Assembly (NCBI GenBank): GCA_015832175.1
Contig: WJXW01000008.1
Coordinates: 930,001 to 994,000 of the forward strand
Length of the DNA stretch: 64,000 nt
Origin: Paraphaeosphaeria minitans
Lineage: Eukaryota; Ascomycota; Dothideomycetes; Pleosporales; Didymosphaeriaceae
Reading direction: 5' to 3'
Below the pieces are notes generated by a model, which saw nothing but the letters and a program-made list of their open reading frames with translations, ran no database searches and had not been told where the DNA came from. This document shows, in pieces, positions 30,358 through 40,902 of the stretch (position 1 is its first letter; each line of letters begins with the position of its first letter). The translations under genes were made by a program, and so were the position numbers.

Positions 30358-32478
30358 TTGCTCGTCCGCCTTGCAACTGTGGCAGGGCTGCCGCAGGGCT
30401 CACCACTGTCGCCTGTCCTCTTTCTCTTCTTTAAAGCCGATCTCGTCCAGGGACAGATCAACAGGGATAAGGGATCAATCGCATTTGTGGACGACTTCAG
30501 CGCATGGGTGACAGGTCGCTCAGCCGCAGACAACTACGAGGGGCTCCAAAAGATCATCAGCCACGCGAGCAGCTGGGAAAAGCGGAGCGGCGCAACCTTC
30601 GAGGCGGACAAAACGACGCTAATACACTTCACACGGAACAAGGGGCGGACCTGCACCCAACCAATCAGAGTAAAAGGCCAAGAAGTCAAGCCAGGAGACG
30701 AGGCAAAGATCCTAGGGGTTATTATGGATGCAGAGCTCCGATACAAGAAGCATGTGGCAAGAGCAGCGACGCGAGGTCTGAGAGCGGCGATGGCACTTTC
30801 CCGGCTAAAGAACCTGTCGCCTCGGACAGCTCGTCAGCTGTTCAGAGCCATGGTGGAACCAGTTGTGGACTACGCATCATGTGTATGGCAGCACGCAGCC
30901 AAGCATACCCCCTCAGCATTCCAGAATGTCCATAGGATAGGTGCAAAGGCCATTATTGGCTGCTTTCGGACAACAGCTACCGCAATCGCAGAGGCCGAAG
31001 CAAGCATACATACGGTGGTAGAACGGCACAGCTACAAAGGAACAAAGCTTTGGGTCAACATGCATTACCTGCCGAGGACGAACCCGCTAACACAGTTACG
31101 TTTTAAACCATTTGCAAGGTTTATTTCACCCCTCTAGATAATAGCCTTAGCGCATGAAGATACAGACACCAGCCACATGGAAACAATCATGCCATATGTA
31201 ATCAGCCCGTGGAGCAAACGCATCACGACAACGGCAGAGCCAGACTTAGAGAAGGCCACAGCACTAGTAAACCAAGAGGACGGAATAAAGATTGCAACCA
31301 GCACGTTAGCGCGCCGCGGCAATATTGGAGCAGGGTGGGCGATACTGGACACCCAGGACATCAGGGCGGACAAACCCCACACTAGCTCTGCTATCCTGGG
31401 CCCAAGGGAAGAGCAGAACCCTTATGTAGCAGAACTATTTGCTATCGCAGGAGCGCTAGAAGATCTAGGGAGACCGCACTATAGGCGAATCAAGATCCTC
31501 ACAAGAAACCTGGCCGCCCTTCAGGTGGTTCGCCAGCCGAGGAGACAGTCAGGATAACACATCATCCAAAGAATCTACCGCACAATCCAGGACCTGGAGA
31601 TGCTAGAAAACAAAGTAGATCTTATATAGATTACGGTGAAATGCAGCAACGCTCTTACAGACAAAGCGAAGAAAGCGGTAGAGAGGACTACGCAGGAGGG
31701 CAGTACGCCATCCGTGCGTTAGCTTCAAGCTAAATCAACCGTTATTAACACGATAATGGCAAAAGCACAAGCAAAGAGGACTCTGCCAGACGGCATAGGA
31801 GCATATAGCAAGCGGATAGATGCAGCACTACCAGGACAACACACCCGCAAGTTATACGACAACCTTAGCAGACAAGAAGCGACGGTGTTAGCACAGCTAC
31901 GTACAGGGATAATACGGCTAAACGCATATCTCTACCAGATTAGAGCAGCGGATTCTAGGGCATGTGCTTATGGCCACACGGAAACACCTAAGCACTTCCT
32001 CTTCCAATGTGCGCGATAGGACACGCTTAGGGAACAAATGCTAGAGCAATTAGACACGCTGAGGGGAAGCCTCTTATTCTACCTTAGAGGGAGAGCAAAG
32101 ACAGATGCAGCGAAGACATGGGCACCAAGCATAGAGGCAGTGAAAGCGACAATCCGATACGCGATAACGACACAACGCCTAGAAACAGCAAGCGGAACGT
32201 AGGAGGAGAAGACTAACCCTCTCACCTAGCAGGTTCTGCTTCATTTGCCAAAGAAGGGACACTGAACACTTAGGGGAACAGCCCTAAGACAACTTGCTAC
32301 TAACCACTTAGGAGGGACTCTAGATACACAGAATTAGGATGAATAGACACAAGGACGGTTATCCACAGGGGCTAGAGGGAGTTAGGTCACTACAGTAAGC
32401 TCTGGTATGTACTTAGCGTAAAAAGGCCCTTTAGGCGAGTGAGCCGGGCGTAATAAATCAATCAATCAATCGATCGAT
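30358..32478 (+). mobile_element. 5'-truncated LINE (Tad-like), RT and RNase H remnants
   Basis: The first frame (30358-31137) starts inside the reverse transcriptase: GLPQGSPLSPVLFLFF, then AFVDDF (the FVDD form of the catalytic box), FEADKTTLIHF and ILGVIMDAELRYKKHVARAA. A second frame (31177-31557) covers the RNase H region and a third (31756-32019) the C-terminal end with a CAYGHTETPKHFLFQCAR zinc-binding motif; stops and frame changes separate them. The unit ends in AATAAATCAATCAATCAATCGATCGAT (32453-32478), a short-repeat 3' tail typical of these LINEs. ORF1, the endonuclease and the front of the RT are absent, as expected for 5' truncation at insertion. It is of the same broad clade as, but a different family from, the LINE at 52-57 kb. 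Confidence 0.85.
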
Positions 32479-33058
32479 ACCGGTCAGCACTGTATACTGT
32501 ATGTTACTAAATTGGCATTTTGAAAGCTGTGCTTGGCCTGTGCATGAAGCTGCTACCCCGCCGCTGCGCCCTGAACTGGGCCTGCGAACTAAAATAGCAG
32601 CAGGAGGGAGCCGCATTTGAGGCAGGTAGCCCAAAAAATTGCAACGTACAGCTGTCATACCAAGCGGGACCCTAATTCGGAGCCGTTTGCATTGTGCGAT
32701 ATTGCTGCGCTCGGCAACAGCGTCGCGGATATGCTGTCGACATGTAATGATGTTGTCTACAAGCTGCGCTGTGATGCTCGTGACAAACTTGCCTGCGTGG
32801 CCAGCAACGCTCTTGGTGATGTATATTAAAGCCAAGATGTGCCGTATCATCGGCGATGCATACCATGAAGCATGAGATTACGCTAATGACGGCCAAAACC
32901 TCATGACGTTGCTTTGCCATCTTTTTCTACCTGATGTGCGACTAATTACTGCATTGTTGATATTTCTCGTCCCCATCAGACTAACTATGTCAAACCCCGT
33001 TGGCTTAAGGCCGCTTAGCTCGAAGCAAGGAGATTTCAAGCAAGGCATTGCGGTTGGA
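32479..33058. other. No supportable gene
   Basis: Open stretches on both strands (for example 32617-32829 on plus) overlap one another and have no family signal. Confidence 0.35.
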
Positions 33059-34098
33059 CTACCATGCAGAGGAATTCTTATACGTACCACCAAAAAGACC
33101 GCCTGCTTGGGGACGCGTTGGGAGGACCGCTGGAGGCGCTGGAAAAACAACACTTTCAAAGTAGTCAACAGCAAAATCGCCACCTTCGTGGATGAGATCC
33201 TTAAACACGACCTTTTTGCCCAGTTCTCTTACGTAGTTCTTAGCAACCTCAACTACAGCAGATCGCATCGCTCGATCGCTCTCAGGAGTAGTCGCATATA
33301 CTTCGCGAATGCATTCTGGAAAAGATTCGCTTGTCCAGAGCTCTTGTAGCTTTTGTTGAAGTTTTGCTGTAGCAAGCGCTTTCAAGTCCTTCAAGAAGAA
33401 CATATTAGCGAGGGCGTATACACGAGGCTCTTTCAGCAGCGCGGGGTCATCCGGTAGCCGTTAGAAAATGGAGCAGATAAGTTTAACTTCCACCGTGCCT
33501 TCAAAGTCATGCGATAGATCGTCCGAATAGTCACCGGTGTACAAGTATTCAAACACCCTCCAGTGGGCAGCTCCACTATCATTATCGAATGTGAGTACTC
33601 CTGAACTTCCCTCAACGAACGCGTCCTGGAATGCCTTTTCAAAGTATTCGCTTTGCGTGCAGATAACGGATTTGTGAACAGGTAGTTTTTTACTGTGGAT
33701 AACGACCGTGGCATCGGAGTATTTCGTGTCGTTAAACATTCTATAAAAGTTAGGTAAAGTTGCGCAAGTCTGAAGGGTGAATACCTAGCGATGTCCCGCA
33801 TGAACTTGGCCGAACGTGCTTCCATTATGGCGACAAGCGATATGGTAGACGATTGCGCTTCCGGTACGGCTGCTGGCTGGCCCGGTTGGCAATCAAGAGC
33901 TAGCTGTCGCTGAACAGCCCGCGCTAATCTACTTATCCTTTCCTCCTCCTCACGCCGGCTCCTAGCCTTATCTCTCTGGGATTGCGCCCGTCGGCGCTTG
34001 GTTTCTTCTTCTTCTCGCTCTTCTTCCTCTCGACGGTTCCTGGCCTTGTCTCTCTGTGATTGTGCTCTTCGACGTTTGAGTTCGGCTTTGTTTGGCAT
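33059..34098 (-). CDS. BTB/POZ domain protein, second splice acceptor altered
   Basis: Exon 1 (34098-33785) encodes a basic N-terminus with two copies of a unit around RRRAQSQRDKAR-RREEEER. A 44-bp intron (33784-33741) joins in phase 2 to the BTB domain (33740-33494): MFNDTKYSDATVVIHSKKLP, VHKSVICTQSEYFEKAFQ and FEYLYTGDYSDD. The BTB fold should continue in DDPALLKEPRVYALANMFFL (exon from 33451 to 33059). Joining these in frame requires a 42-bp intron (33493-33452) whose end reads CTACCGG where AG is expected. Without that splice the protein stops shortly after the BTB core. BTB proteins commonly dimerise or link substrates to Cullin-3 ligases; the role here is unknown. It is either a recently damaged gene or one with an unconventional acceptor. 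Confidence 0.62.
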
Positions 34099-34415
34099 TC
34101 AGAAGATCAGACACGCCAACAGCCGCGTGCAAGAACGCGGTCGCAACGTAGGGCTGTCAATAGTGGCTGGTCGGCTAATAAACGGGTGGAGAAAATTTCG
34201 AAATAGAGCGATGTACTGGTGGCTTTGCAGCCTCAACAATTGTGTCGTAGGTAAGGTGGTATCATAAACTATACGCGTTGGTCCTTTGCAGCCGATGCAG
34301 GATGGCTTGTCGCATCAGCCACAGTTATGTCATTGGCTCCGTGGCTGTGTGGCGCTGTTGCTGAGTCAACCAAACCATCCAAGGTTTGGACGATCCGTCC
34401 GTTTGCGCGAGAGCA

Positions 34416-35640
34416 ATGGCTTCCAGCCAACTTCACGATGCAGCACAACATACAGCTATGTTTATATCGCAAGCAGATCTAATGAAGCATCAAAACGTCA
34501 CACCACCCCCAACATTTACAGATCAGCCTTTGACGCCTCCATTGACCGACAAGAAGCCATTTGCAGAGGCGCATCGTGTTATCGCACCTTCTAGACAAAT
34601 CCACGCAGGAAGTGACGCTAAGCGACACGCGCGGACGGAATTTTAGCTTGCAGACGGAGAGTACGATCAGATAGAGAGTACGCTTCAACAAAACGATGTG
34701 CTTTCGGGATACGTGGACGAGAAGATACGGTGAGTAAACTTCAGAAACTGCAGAGGTCACAGCTAACAGGGTTTGCGCCAGTTATGACTACGACGAAGAC
34801 ACGCAAAATAGTCGTTCGCATGCCTACCGAGATACATGAACGTTTCATCGACAAAGTGGAGGATGACATTCGGAGCCAGCTGAAAGCAATACAGAACGAA
34901 TCAGGCAAGAAGGCAGAATTCGCGCAGAAGGTGCATCCTGCCCGATCGACTCATATACGTCTCGGCACTAGCATTTCGTCCAAGTTGAAGTACGAGCCAG
35001 ACGCGTCGTTTAGGCATAGAGACGCACAATATCCAGGCGTCGTAGTTGAAGTCGCATACTCGTAGAAGAAGCCGTGCCTAGGCCGGTGAGCTGAAAATTA
35101 CATCTTGGATTCGGATGCAAGGATACGGGCTGTCGTATGCGTACACATTGAGTACGGCAACAAGGAGTCGCGCAAAGCAACGTTATCGGTCTGGCGACCC
35201 AAGTTGTTCACTATTGATGACGGACTTGAATTACGAGCTGTAGAAGGGTCGCTGATGTGGTAGGTCCAACTCTCTTAACAACTTTCGCAAGTTTCTGACG
35301 TCACTTACAGGCTTTCCGTGATGAAGAAGGAAATCCCGTCGATCAGCCCGGCCTACGGCTCCGCCTCAGCGAATTCGCCTACGAAGGACTTGCCCAGAAG
35401 GAGATGGGTGAGGAAGACACGTTTATCCACATTCCTGGATCAAAACTCTGCGAATACCTACTGCGGCAGATAGCAAAGAAGAGTAAGCACTGGGCAAGCA
35501 TGTCTTTGCCAGGGAGATCAAGAAGCGGAAACGGTCGGAAACACCTCCGGAAGAGATTAGGGCAGGAGATGAAGCAAGATACGCCAAGGAAGAGGAGAGA
35601 GCAGCGAAGCGCGTGGATCATGACATGGACTATCAGGATA
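34416..35640 (+). pseudogene. Broken member of a repeated fungal hypothetical family
   Basis: The frame starts MASSQLHDAAQHT and runs through DLMKHQNVTPPPTFTDQPLT, then meets TAG at 34644 (before LADGEYDQIE). An intron near 34731-34781 and a frameshift follow, then IVVRMPTEIHERFIDKVEDD, QYPGVVVEVAYS and TAG at 35063, then TGA at 35087. Next come YILDSDARIRAVV and EYGNKESRKATLSVWRP, another intron ending at about 35309, then AFRDEEGNPVDQPGLRLRLSE. I know this as a widespread fungal family of unknown function. The order Asp...GVVVEVAYS...EYG..SRKATLSVW recalls a PD-(D/E)XK-like core, which is only an inference. Both amber stops would arise from CAG by one C-to-T change. Confidence 0.6.
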
Positions 35641-35729
35641 AATCATCAACTCAGAGCTTTTCAGACTAGAATAATATCTAATGTCTTTGAAGCAAATCCC
35701 TTCACAGCAACGTACGAGCAAAATTGTGA

Positions 35730-36164
35730 CTATGTTTTCTGCCTCTCCTGTATCTCCCGGCGCCGTGATGCCCGATGCATCTCCATTTGCTTCGTCGTGC
35801 CTCTGCCCTTGATCACCTTTCCAATGTCATCCCTGAACCCGTACTCCCACACGTGCTCGTCTGGATCATCTCGGGGACGGATATCTGGGGCCGTCCGAGG
35901 CGGTAAATAAGGATCGGTCGTATACCGCCACTCTTGCTCGATTGTGCGGCGCACGGCTGGTGTCGTTGCTGTCCTGTGTGAATCTTCTTCCTGCAGATGG
36001 AGGAGAAAGCTGCTTCGAAGGAGCCAGGACTTGCCGTAGTCGGGACACGAAAGGAGCGTACAAGGATAAGCCCATACGTGTCCGGGAGGGAGGTCGGCAT
36101 GGGCATTGTCCACCCCATCATCGAATTCAGAGGGAATAGAAGGGCTGGGGAGTGAGGTCGTCAT
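35730..36164 (-). CDS. Small protein with possible Cys/His zinc site
   Basis: A 144-residue frame from ATG. Near residue 35 the run CTLLSCPDYGKSWLLRSSFL continues into LHLQEEDSH, giving a C-x4-C...H-x6-H arrangement close to a C2H2 finger. The C-terminal half is charged (HVWEYGFRDDIGKVIKGRG, then RRREIQERQKT). It looks like a complete small protein of a fungal hypothetical family. It is convergent with the pseudogene to its left, ending about 90 bp from it. Confidence 0.5.
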   Translation of the reverse strand: MTTSLPSPSIPSEFDDGVDNAHADLPPGHVWAYPCTLLSCPDYGKSWLLRSSFLLHLQEEDSHRTATTPAVRRTIEQEWRYTTDPYLPPRTAPDIRPRDDPDEHVWEYGFRDDIGKVIKGRGTTKQMEMHRASRRREIQERQKT

Positions 36165-36442
36165 GCTCTGTTCGCTAGCGTGTCCTATTCGGCGGTGGGG
36201 ATGGTAGTTTGTTCCGACCTAACGTTAACTTCCAAGGCGGAGCCAAATGACTTTCAGTGGGGGAACTTCGGACAATCACTGACCGTCTATTCTAGGATAG
36301 CTTCTAACGCCCCCCCCCCCCTACGTGACGGAAAACCCCCTGTGCAGACATGAAAAAATTAAAAGAACAATATGTTGTCCACCACACAGTCTGCGCTCGG
36401 CGCTGTGCCTATTACATACGTATCCAAAGGACCTCATCCACT

Positions 36443-37596
36443 TTACGAAGACAGGTTGCCCATTGCAGTCACAACAAATTTGAGGTACTCTTGAAACTCT
36501 TTTCGGCTAGAAGGATCTGCGGGATTTTGTGCGAGCCGTGCATCAACCTTTTTCTTCCGTTTCGCAGTTTCGGCAGGGGTATATATTCCGGTCAGCGATC
36601 TTTTGACATGGGAGTCAAGCTGCTTCAAAAATTCGTGCTTGGCTGACTCGAAAGTGGCCTCTGGCTCTTGCAGTATGCCGTTGAATCTTCCACTGTGCAA
36701 TTCTTCCCGCGCAAGAAACCACTCCTCAAGTTTCTTGACCATATCTTCTTGTGCGGCTTGACGAGAGACCATGAATTCGACGGAATGCTTCGCAAAATTA
36801 TAGAAGACTTTGTGGCGAATGTAGCCAAGCTCCATCACTCTGTTAACCTTGCTGATCCTTTGCTGAAAGCTTCCCCAAGAGCACAAAGGCTCGTAATAAC
36901 CGAACTGCGCTCCTGTTGGGTCTATGGCCCAAACCTCGCCTTGTGTCAGCACAACTCTATACACGTTGTGGTACATGGACTGGGGTGTGCTAATACTTGG
37001 GCCGTGCGCGGAGTTGAAGCAGATTCGCAATTTGGGTTTGGTCACGCTAACGTTGACTTCTTTCATCTCTAAGCAGATACCTGTGTGCGCTAGGTTAGCA
37101 TCAGATTGATTTGGGATGAGTTATGTGCAATCTGACCTCCCAAAAGGTCTATGGCAATTCCGTAGAGAAATACCATTGCCTCCATGCCTGTCATGTACAC
37201 TAAGGCAGACTCAAGTATGGCTCGGTTCTCGAACATGTGAATTGGAAAGGGCTTCATCTGCTGAGTACATGATGGATCGGGCGGAGATCCATACAAATAA
37301 ATCGTCGTTCCTTTCACATGTACTGATGTGATTCGAATTGTCGTTGTATGCATTTTGATTTTGTAGATGATGGCCTGGAGCAATGATGCTACCCTGTTCA
37401 ATGATTTCCGCGCTTGAAGTTTCCGGCATTCTGTTCTGTGCCAACGCCAATCCGCCTTTTGACAATCGACACTACAGTAGAACGAGGGTACCAAGGGTTC
37501 CTCATCGTAGCATGGTGCTCCCAAACATCCGGTGCATCTTCTCGCGGGTGAGCCACGGCAACGGATGTACTTCTGCTTCCACCCACGGTATACCAC
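36443..37596 (-). CDS. MYND-type zinc finger protein
   Basis: Exon 1 (37596-37137) and exon 2 (37080-36443) join through a 56-bp intron (GTCAGA..CACAG, branch-like GCTAAC) and give 365 residues. The finger reads CTGCLGAPCYDEEPLVPSFY followed by CSVDCQKADWRWHRTEC, the C-x2-C...C-x3-C...H-x3-C pattern of MYND. The rest matches fungal MYND proteins with a long C-terminal region (VYRVVLTQGEVWAIDPTGAQ, ELGYIRHKVFYNFAKHSVEF) and a basic stretch near the end. The 5' end is uncertain: the frame opens at a GTG with no in-frame ATG, so a short upstream exon or an error is likely. MYND fingers usually bind proline-rich partners. The C-terminal region has no known activity. Confidence 0.7.
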
Positions 37597-37955
37597 TGTC
37601 GTACACCGTATCGAAAAATGTCCAATTCAGGGAAAAGTACGGACCCAGAACTGCCCCTCACGATAATGTATGCCTCTACGACCAAAGAGCAGGATTTTGC
37701 TGTTGCATTTCTTGGGTATGATTCTGGTCACCTAGACTATATATAATTAATTTTGCCAAAATTATCGCGGACCGCGCTGCATCTCTTCTGGCGATGATGC
37801 GCGAACAGCGCGCTCAAAGAAAGGACGCGAGTAACGGGCCGACCTGGAGCCCCTGGTTTCTGTCGCCTGCGAAAGTAGTTGAACTATAGGAGTGGGCCAT
37901 TCTACACAGCGGCGACCTGGATTATGTGGTGGAAGGTAGACACAGCTGCTCATGA

Positions 37956-38034
37956 GGCTGAGCCGTCACGGCTGGACTAGCAAGGTAGGTGAAACCAGCC
38001 GTCGCACGGTTCTACAATAGACGACCTTTTACAT
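37956..38034. repeat. Left arm of long inverted repeat
   Basis: Reverse-complementing this arm gives ATGTAAA..TTGTAGAA.CGTGCGAC and ends CCAGCCGTGACGGCTCAGCC, matching 39200-39277 with mostly transition differences. Weaker similarity continues outward to about 37905 (CCTGGATTATGTG). Confidence 0.8.
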
Positions 38035-38035
38035 G

Positions 38036-38690
38036 AGCACTGCAATTGCTAGGGCCATGGACTGCAAGCTCCTGGCCAGTGCTGATCGACCCCAGTGGTG
38101 AGACCAATTTGGGCACCTCGATGTTTCTGAGGTATGCAACCGAGCGCGCGGAGCAGCTCCGCTGTTTTCGTTGGGCGGGTTGCGCAGTTTGTTGCGAAGC
38201 AGCCGCAGGCCTTCGCTCTCGTGTCGGCAGCATCTCCTTAATCTTGGTATGGCCTCCCGCCAGTCAGACTGCTGCGTCTTTGCTGCGATATATGGCCAGT
38301 ATCGCCCTGTTGCGCCTTTGTGGCAAGTATGTGGCCAGCGGTGTCTGCGCGCTCGCGTCTGCCTCGCTTCGCCAGCGCTGCCGCGATGGGAACAAGATCT
38401 CCACATCGTTAACGTTGTCTATAACCACCATCCACCGTCCAATTATCTCGTCCCGCAACCAGTCGCTGACCAGCCGCAGCACGCTCGCCTTAGGGTTGCT
38501 CCTCCCTGGCAGCTCCAGCCGGTCTGTGATGTCTCTGTACACCTCAAATCGGGTCTGCGTGCTAGCGTGCACCCAGAAGACCAAGGCCCATATAGCGAAT
38601 GTTGTGGGCGTATTGTATGGCGAGCTGCGACTTGCAGTGGTCTATGAGTATATAGCGACGTCGATATAGCCTGCCCCGCCCAGACCCGCC
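38036..38690 (-). pseudogene. NB-ARC core fragment of a STAND/NLR gene
   Basis: On the minus strand the sequence starts with GLGGAG at about 38686-38670, is interrupted by about 35 bp, then resumes as CKSQLAIQYAHNIR (the second half of the P-loop and its helix). A frame change follows, then LVFWVHASTQTRFEVYRDIT, DRLELPGRSNPKASVLRLVS and GRWMVVIDNVNDVE (kinase-2/Walker B). TPLATYLPQRRNRAILAIYR corresponds to the kinase-3 region, and EGLRLLRNKLRNPPNE and ELLRALGCIP lie at lower coordinates in other frames. All steps of NB-ARC are recognisable but at least three frame changes break it. It is the same family as the fragment at 16138-16568. Sensor and effector domains are absent. Confidence 0.8.
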
Positions 38691-39199
38691 GGTGTAGAGC
38701 AATTACTTCGGAGCGCCGGTGCAAGTGGCTGAAGTTCGGCGTAGGGTTGTTCGAGACCGAATCGAAAGGTTAACGAGGGGAAACAACTATCTGATCGATC
38801 ACTATGGCACATCGTCAGCATCTCAGTTACGACGATAGAGTGTATGAAATGCTGCGCAAGATAACTTATGCCACCCTTCTATCTAACTGCGCCAGTGTGA
38901 TGAGGCCTTAATAACTGTAGACTGGTAGAACTGTCGTGCGCATCATGTACAAGCTAAATCTAAGGGTCTTGATGTTGGAGAGGAGACAGCGCGAAGTTAA
39001 GGTTGAGGTGGCAGATGGCGTTCGGTGGTCAGATCCTCTTACCGAGGTTGATCCGGCCCCCTCGTTAGCGGGTCGTGGGCACTCACTTCCAGGGTTCTGT
39101 ATTCACTACAAGTACTATATTTGCTCAATACAGCCCCATCGCTTGCTCTAATCAGAGCTTAGCCTGTGGCTTTGATGTCACTACATTACAATAATGCTA

Positions 39200-39277
39200 A
39201 TGTAAAGAGCCGTCCGTTGTAGAATCGTGCGACAGCTATATGCCCTATCTCGCTAGCCCAGCCGTGACGGCTCAGCC
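39200..39277. repeat. Right arm of long inverted repeat
   Basis: Inverted counterpart of 37956-38034. Beyond it, AGAGCAGCTGCG and CACATAATCCCAGG match, inverted, the sequence left of the first arm, with small indels. Confidence 0.8.
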
Positions 39278-39969
39278 CCACGCGCGCGCCAGAGCAGCTG
39301 CGTATCTGCGCAAGGCTCTCGCCACTACACATAATCCCAGGTGCAAGATATATTATGTTGAGATATCTCGTGCTGCGGAATTTTCGAAGGTATTAAACAT
39401 CAACGTCAAGTCGTACGATTGGTTGGCGGTGTTCTCCGCAGTCTTTAACGATAATCTAGATGTCCTCATTTGCGTAAAGCTCTTTGTCGAGCTGTAAGGA
39501 TGACTTGTGCGCGGATCCAAGATGACATCGTGACTCAACTCCCTTCCGATGCGAGGCGCAGTCTTTTGTTCCTTAAAAAATGCTACTCAGACTCCTTTGC
39601 TCCCTTTCCAACACGAGTAGAGATAAGCTTGGCTTTCGTCTCTGCGGTTGATATATGCATCGAAGCGTATCGAAAACTTTCACAACCAGATTAGTAGCGC
39701 GAAGCTCTCAATCGCAGACATTTATCAGTTCGTTTTAGAGAAGATGAATAAGGGGACCATTGGGACTCTCCGGATGTTGGTGACCTCGACAACGACAAAC
39801 GGGTCCGCATCCTTGGCATCATCGACAAAACTCGTGAGCTGAGAGTCAGCGAAAATGTTTCCCTACCTCAGGTATAATGATTCAGAATATTCTCGAGCTG
39901 GCGATGCCAGTGAAGGCATACTCGGGTGGATTCGCGTACTCTATCGCGACCACGTCTATACCCAACGGT

Positions 39970-40225
39970 TCTTCCACACCCCGTATGTCTTCTTTGTATG
40001 GGTAAAGGGGAACTTTCGTACGAATGGCGCATGCGCCATATACCGCGAAAAGACGTCCTTAAGAAGCATATCATGGTACATTTCAAGGACGCTCAGTATC
40101 AGGGTGAGTTTGAGTGCCGCCACCCTTCCTGTTCTGAAAAGTTGAATGGGCGAAAGCGAAGTGTCGCCAATCAGCGACCGAGAAACAGGAATGGGGGCAG
40201 AGTGGACTTGCGATTAATAATTTAG
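39970..40225 (+). pseudogene. C2H2-like zinc finger remnant
   Basis: One frame encodes HPVCLLCMGKGELSYEWRMR, HIPRKDVLKKHIMVHFKDAQ and FECRHPSCSEKLNG: a CxxC...H..H finger followed by a C-x4-C pair. This arrangement is seen at the C-terminus of fungal FluG/DUF3435-like proteins (relatives of tyrosine recombinases), but the rest of such a protein is not readable in the decayed sequence from 39470 to 39960. The assignment is tentative and no recombinase catalytic residues are visible. Confidence 0.3.
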
Positions 40226-40437
40226 GTCAAAGATGTTGATGATTGGGAGCTACACTTGTGTATAACGCGGAGCGGTCCTCTTGTGACTCAATTCGACCTG
40301 CCTTCCAATATGTCCGGCATATCCTGGCGAATCAGTCTACCTGGGCACCTGGGTAATACCGTGACGCCTATGTAGCTATACATGTATCTCAATACAACCA
40401 TCTATTGTACCCAAGACTTGACTTACCTCGATAGCCA

Positions 40438-40902
40438 TTACGTTTCACTGCAATGTCCGGCTTTGCACCCCTCACACAATGCCCGGTGATGCGGCTTCCC
40501 ATTCTTTCCCCCATACTCTGGCGCCTCCATCTCTACGCCGTGCCACTTTTTCAAGCGGTACGCTATCCTTTCAGCGTATGAGCCGTCCAGCCAGGGTTGA
40601 CTCAGACTGTTGCACTGTTGGCACCGCTGGTGGTATACTCTGGCGTTGTAACGACCATCCGAGTACAACCTGATCGTGGTCGCAATCTTCTTGCTGGACC
40701 ATCCCGAAGCTGTGCATGCTTCGTTGCGGCAAGAAAACCGGCCCATGATGTTGGTGTCGTAGTTTTTTAGGCATTTAGACGTTGAATCGTTCGGATAGAA
40801 AGAGAGATGTAGCTCGTCTTCTGCGAGTAGCCGCGACACATCGCCGTGCAGTTGCGGATGCATCGACCATTTCGGAACTTGCTTGCTTTTCTTTGGCGGC
40901 AT
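40438..40902 (-). CDS. 3CxxC-type zinc finger protein
   Basis: A 154-residue intron-free frame from ATG (MPPKKSKQVPKW). The body reads GRFSCRNEACTASGWSSKKI, ATTIRLYSDGRYNARVYHQR, CQQCNSLSQPWLDGSYAERI and a CEGCKAGHC end, the pattern of the zf-3CxxC family (PF13695), which folds around two or more zinc ions. Length and domain coverage fit a complete protein. Fungal members are mostly of unknown function; animal relatives (RTP proteins) act in receptor trafficking. A basic N-terminus (PKKSK) may be a localisation signal. Confidence 0.82.
   Translation of the reverse strand: MPPKKSKQVPKWSMHPQLHGDVSRLLAEDELHLSFYPNDSTSKCLKNYDTNIMGRFSCRNEACTASGWSSKKIATTIRLYSDGRYNARVYHQRCQQCNSLSQPWLDGSYAERIAYRLKKWHGVEMEAPEYGGKNGKPHHRALCEGCKAGHCSET

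Larger units (their letters stand above)
37956..39277. mobile_element. Inverted-repeat unit of about 1.3 kb carrying an NLR fragment
   Basis: Arms of 79 and 78 bp in opposite orientation enclose about 1165 bp, about half of which is decayed NB-ARC sequence. Similarity weakens but persists beyond both arms for about 50-70 bp with indels, so the arms may be transposon ends or two inverted copies of another repeat. No transposase is inside, and no clear target-site duplication was found at the 37956 and 39277 edges. It is best treated as a candidate non-autonomous element or a captured gene fragment. Confidence 0.5.

Noticed and set aside
32458..32850. 130-residue minus-strand frame
   Set aside because: It runs through the LINE tail repeat and opposes another open stretch; no family signal.
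36310..36321. Run of 12 C
   Set aside because: A simple homopolymer in a spacer; no linked feature and liable to sequencing error.
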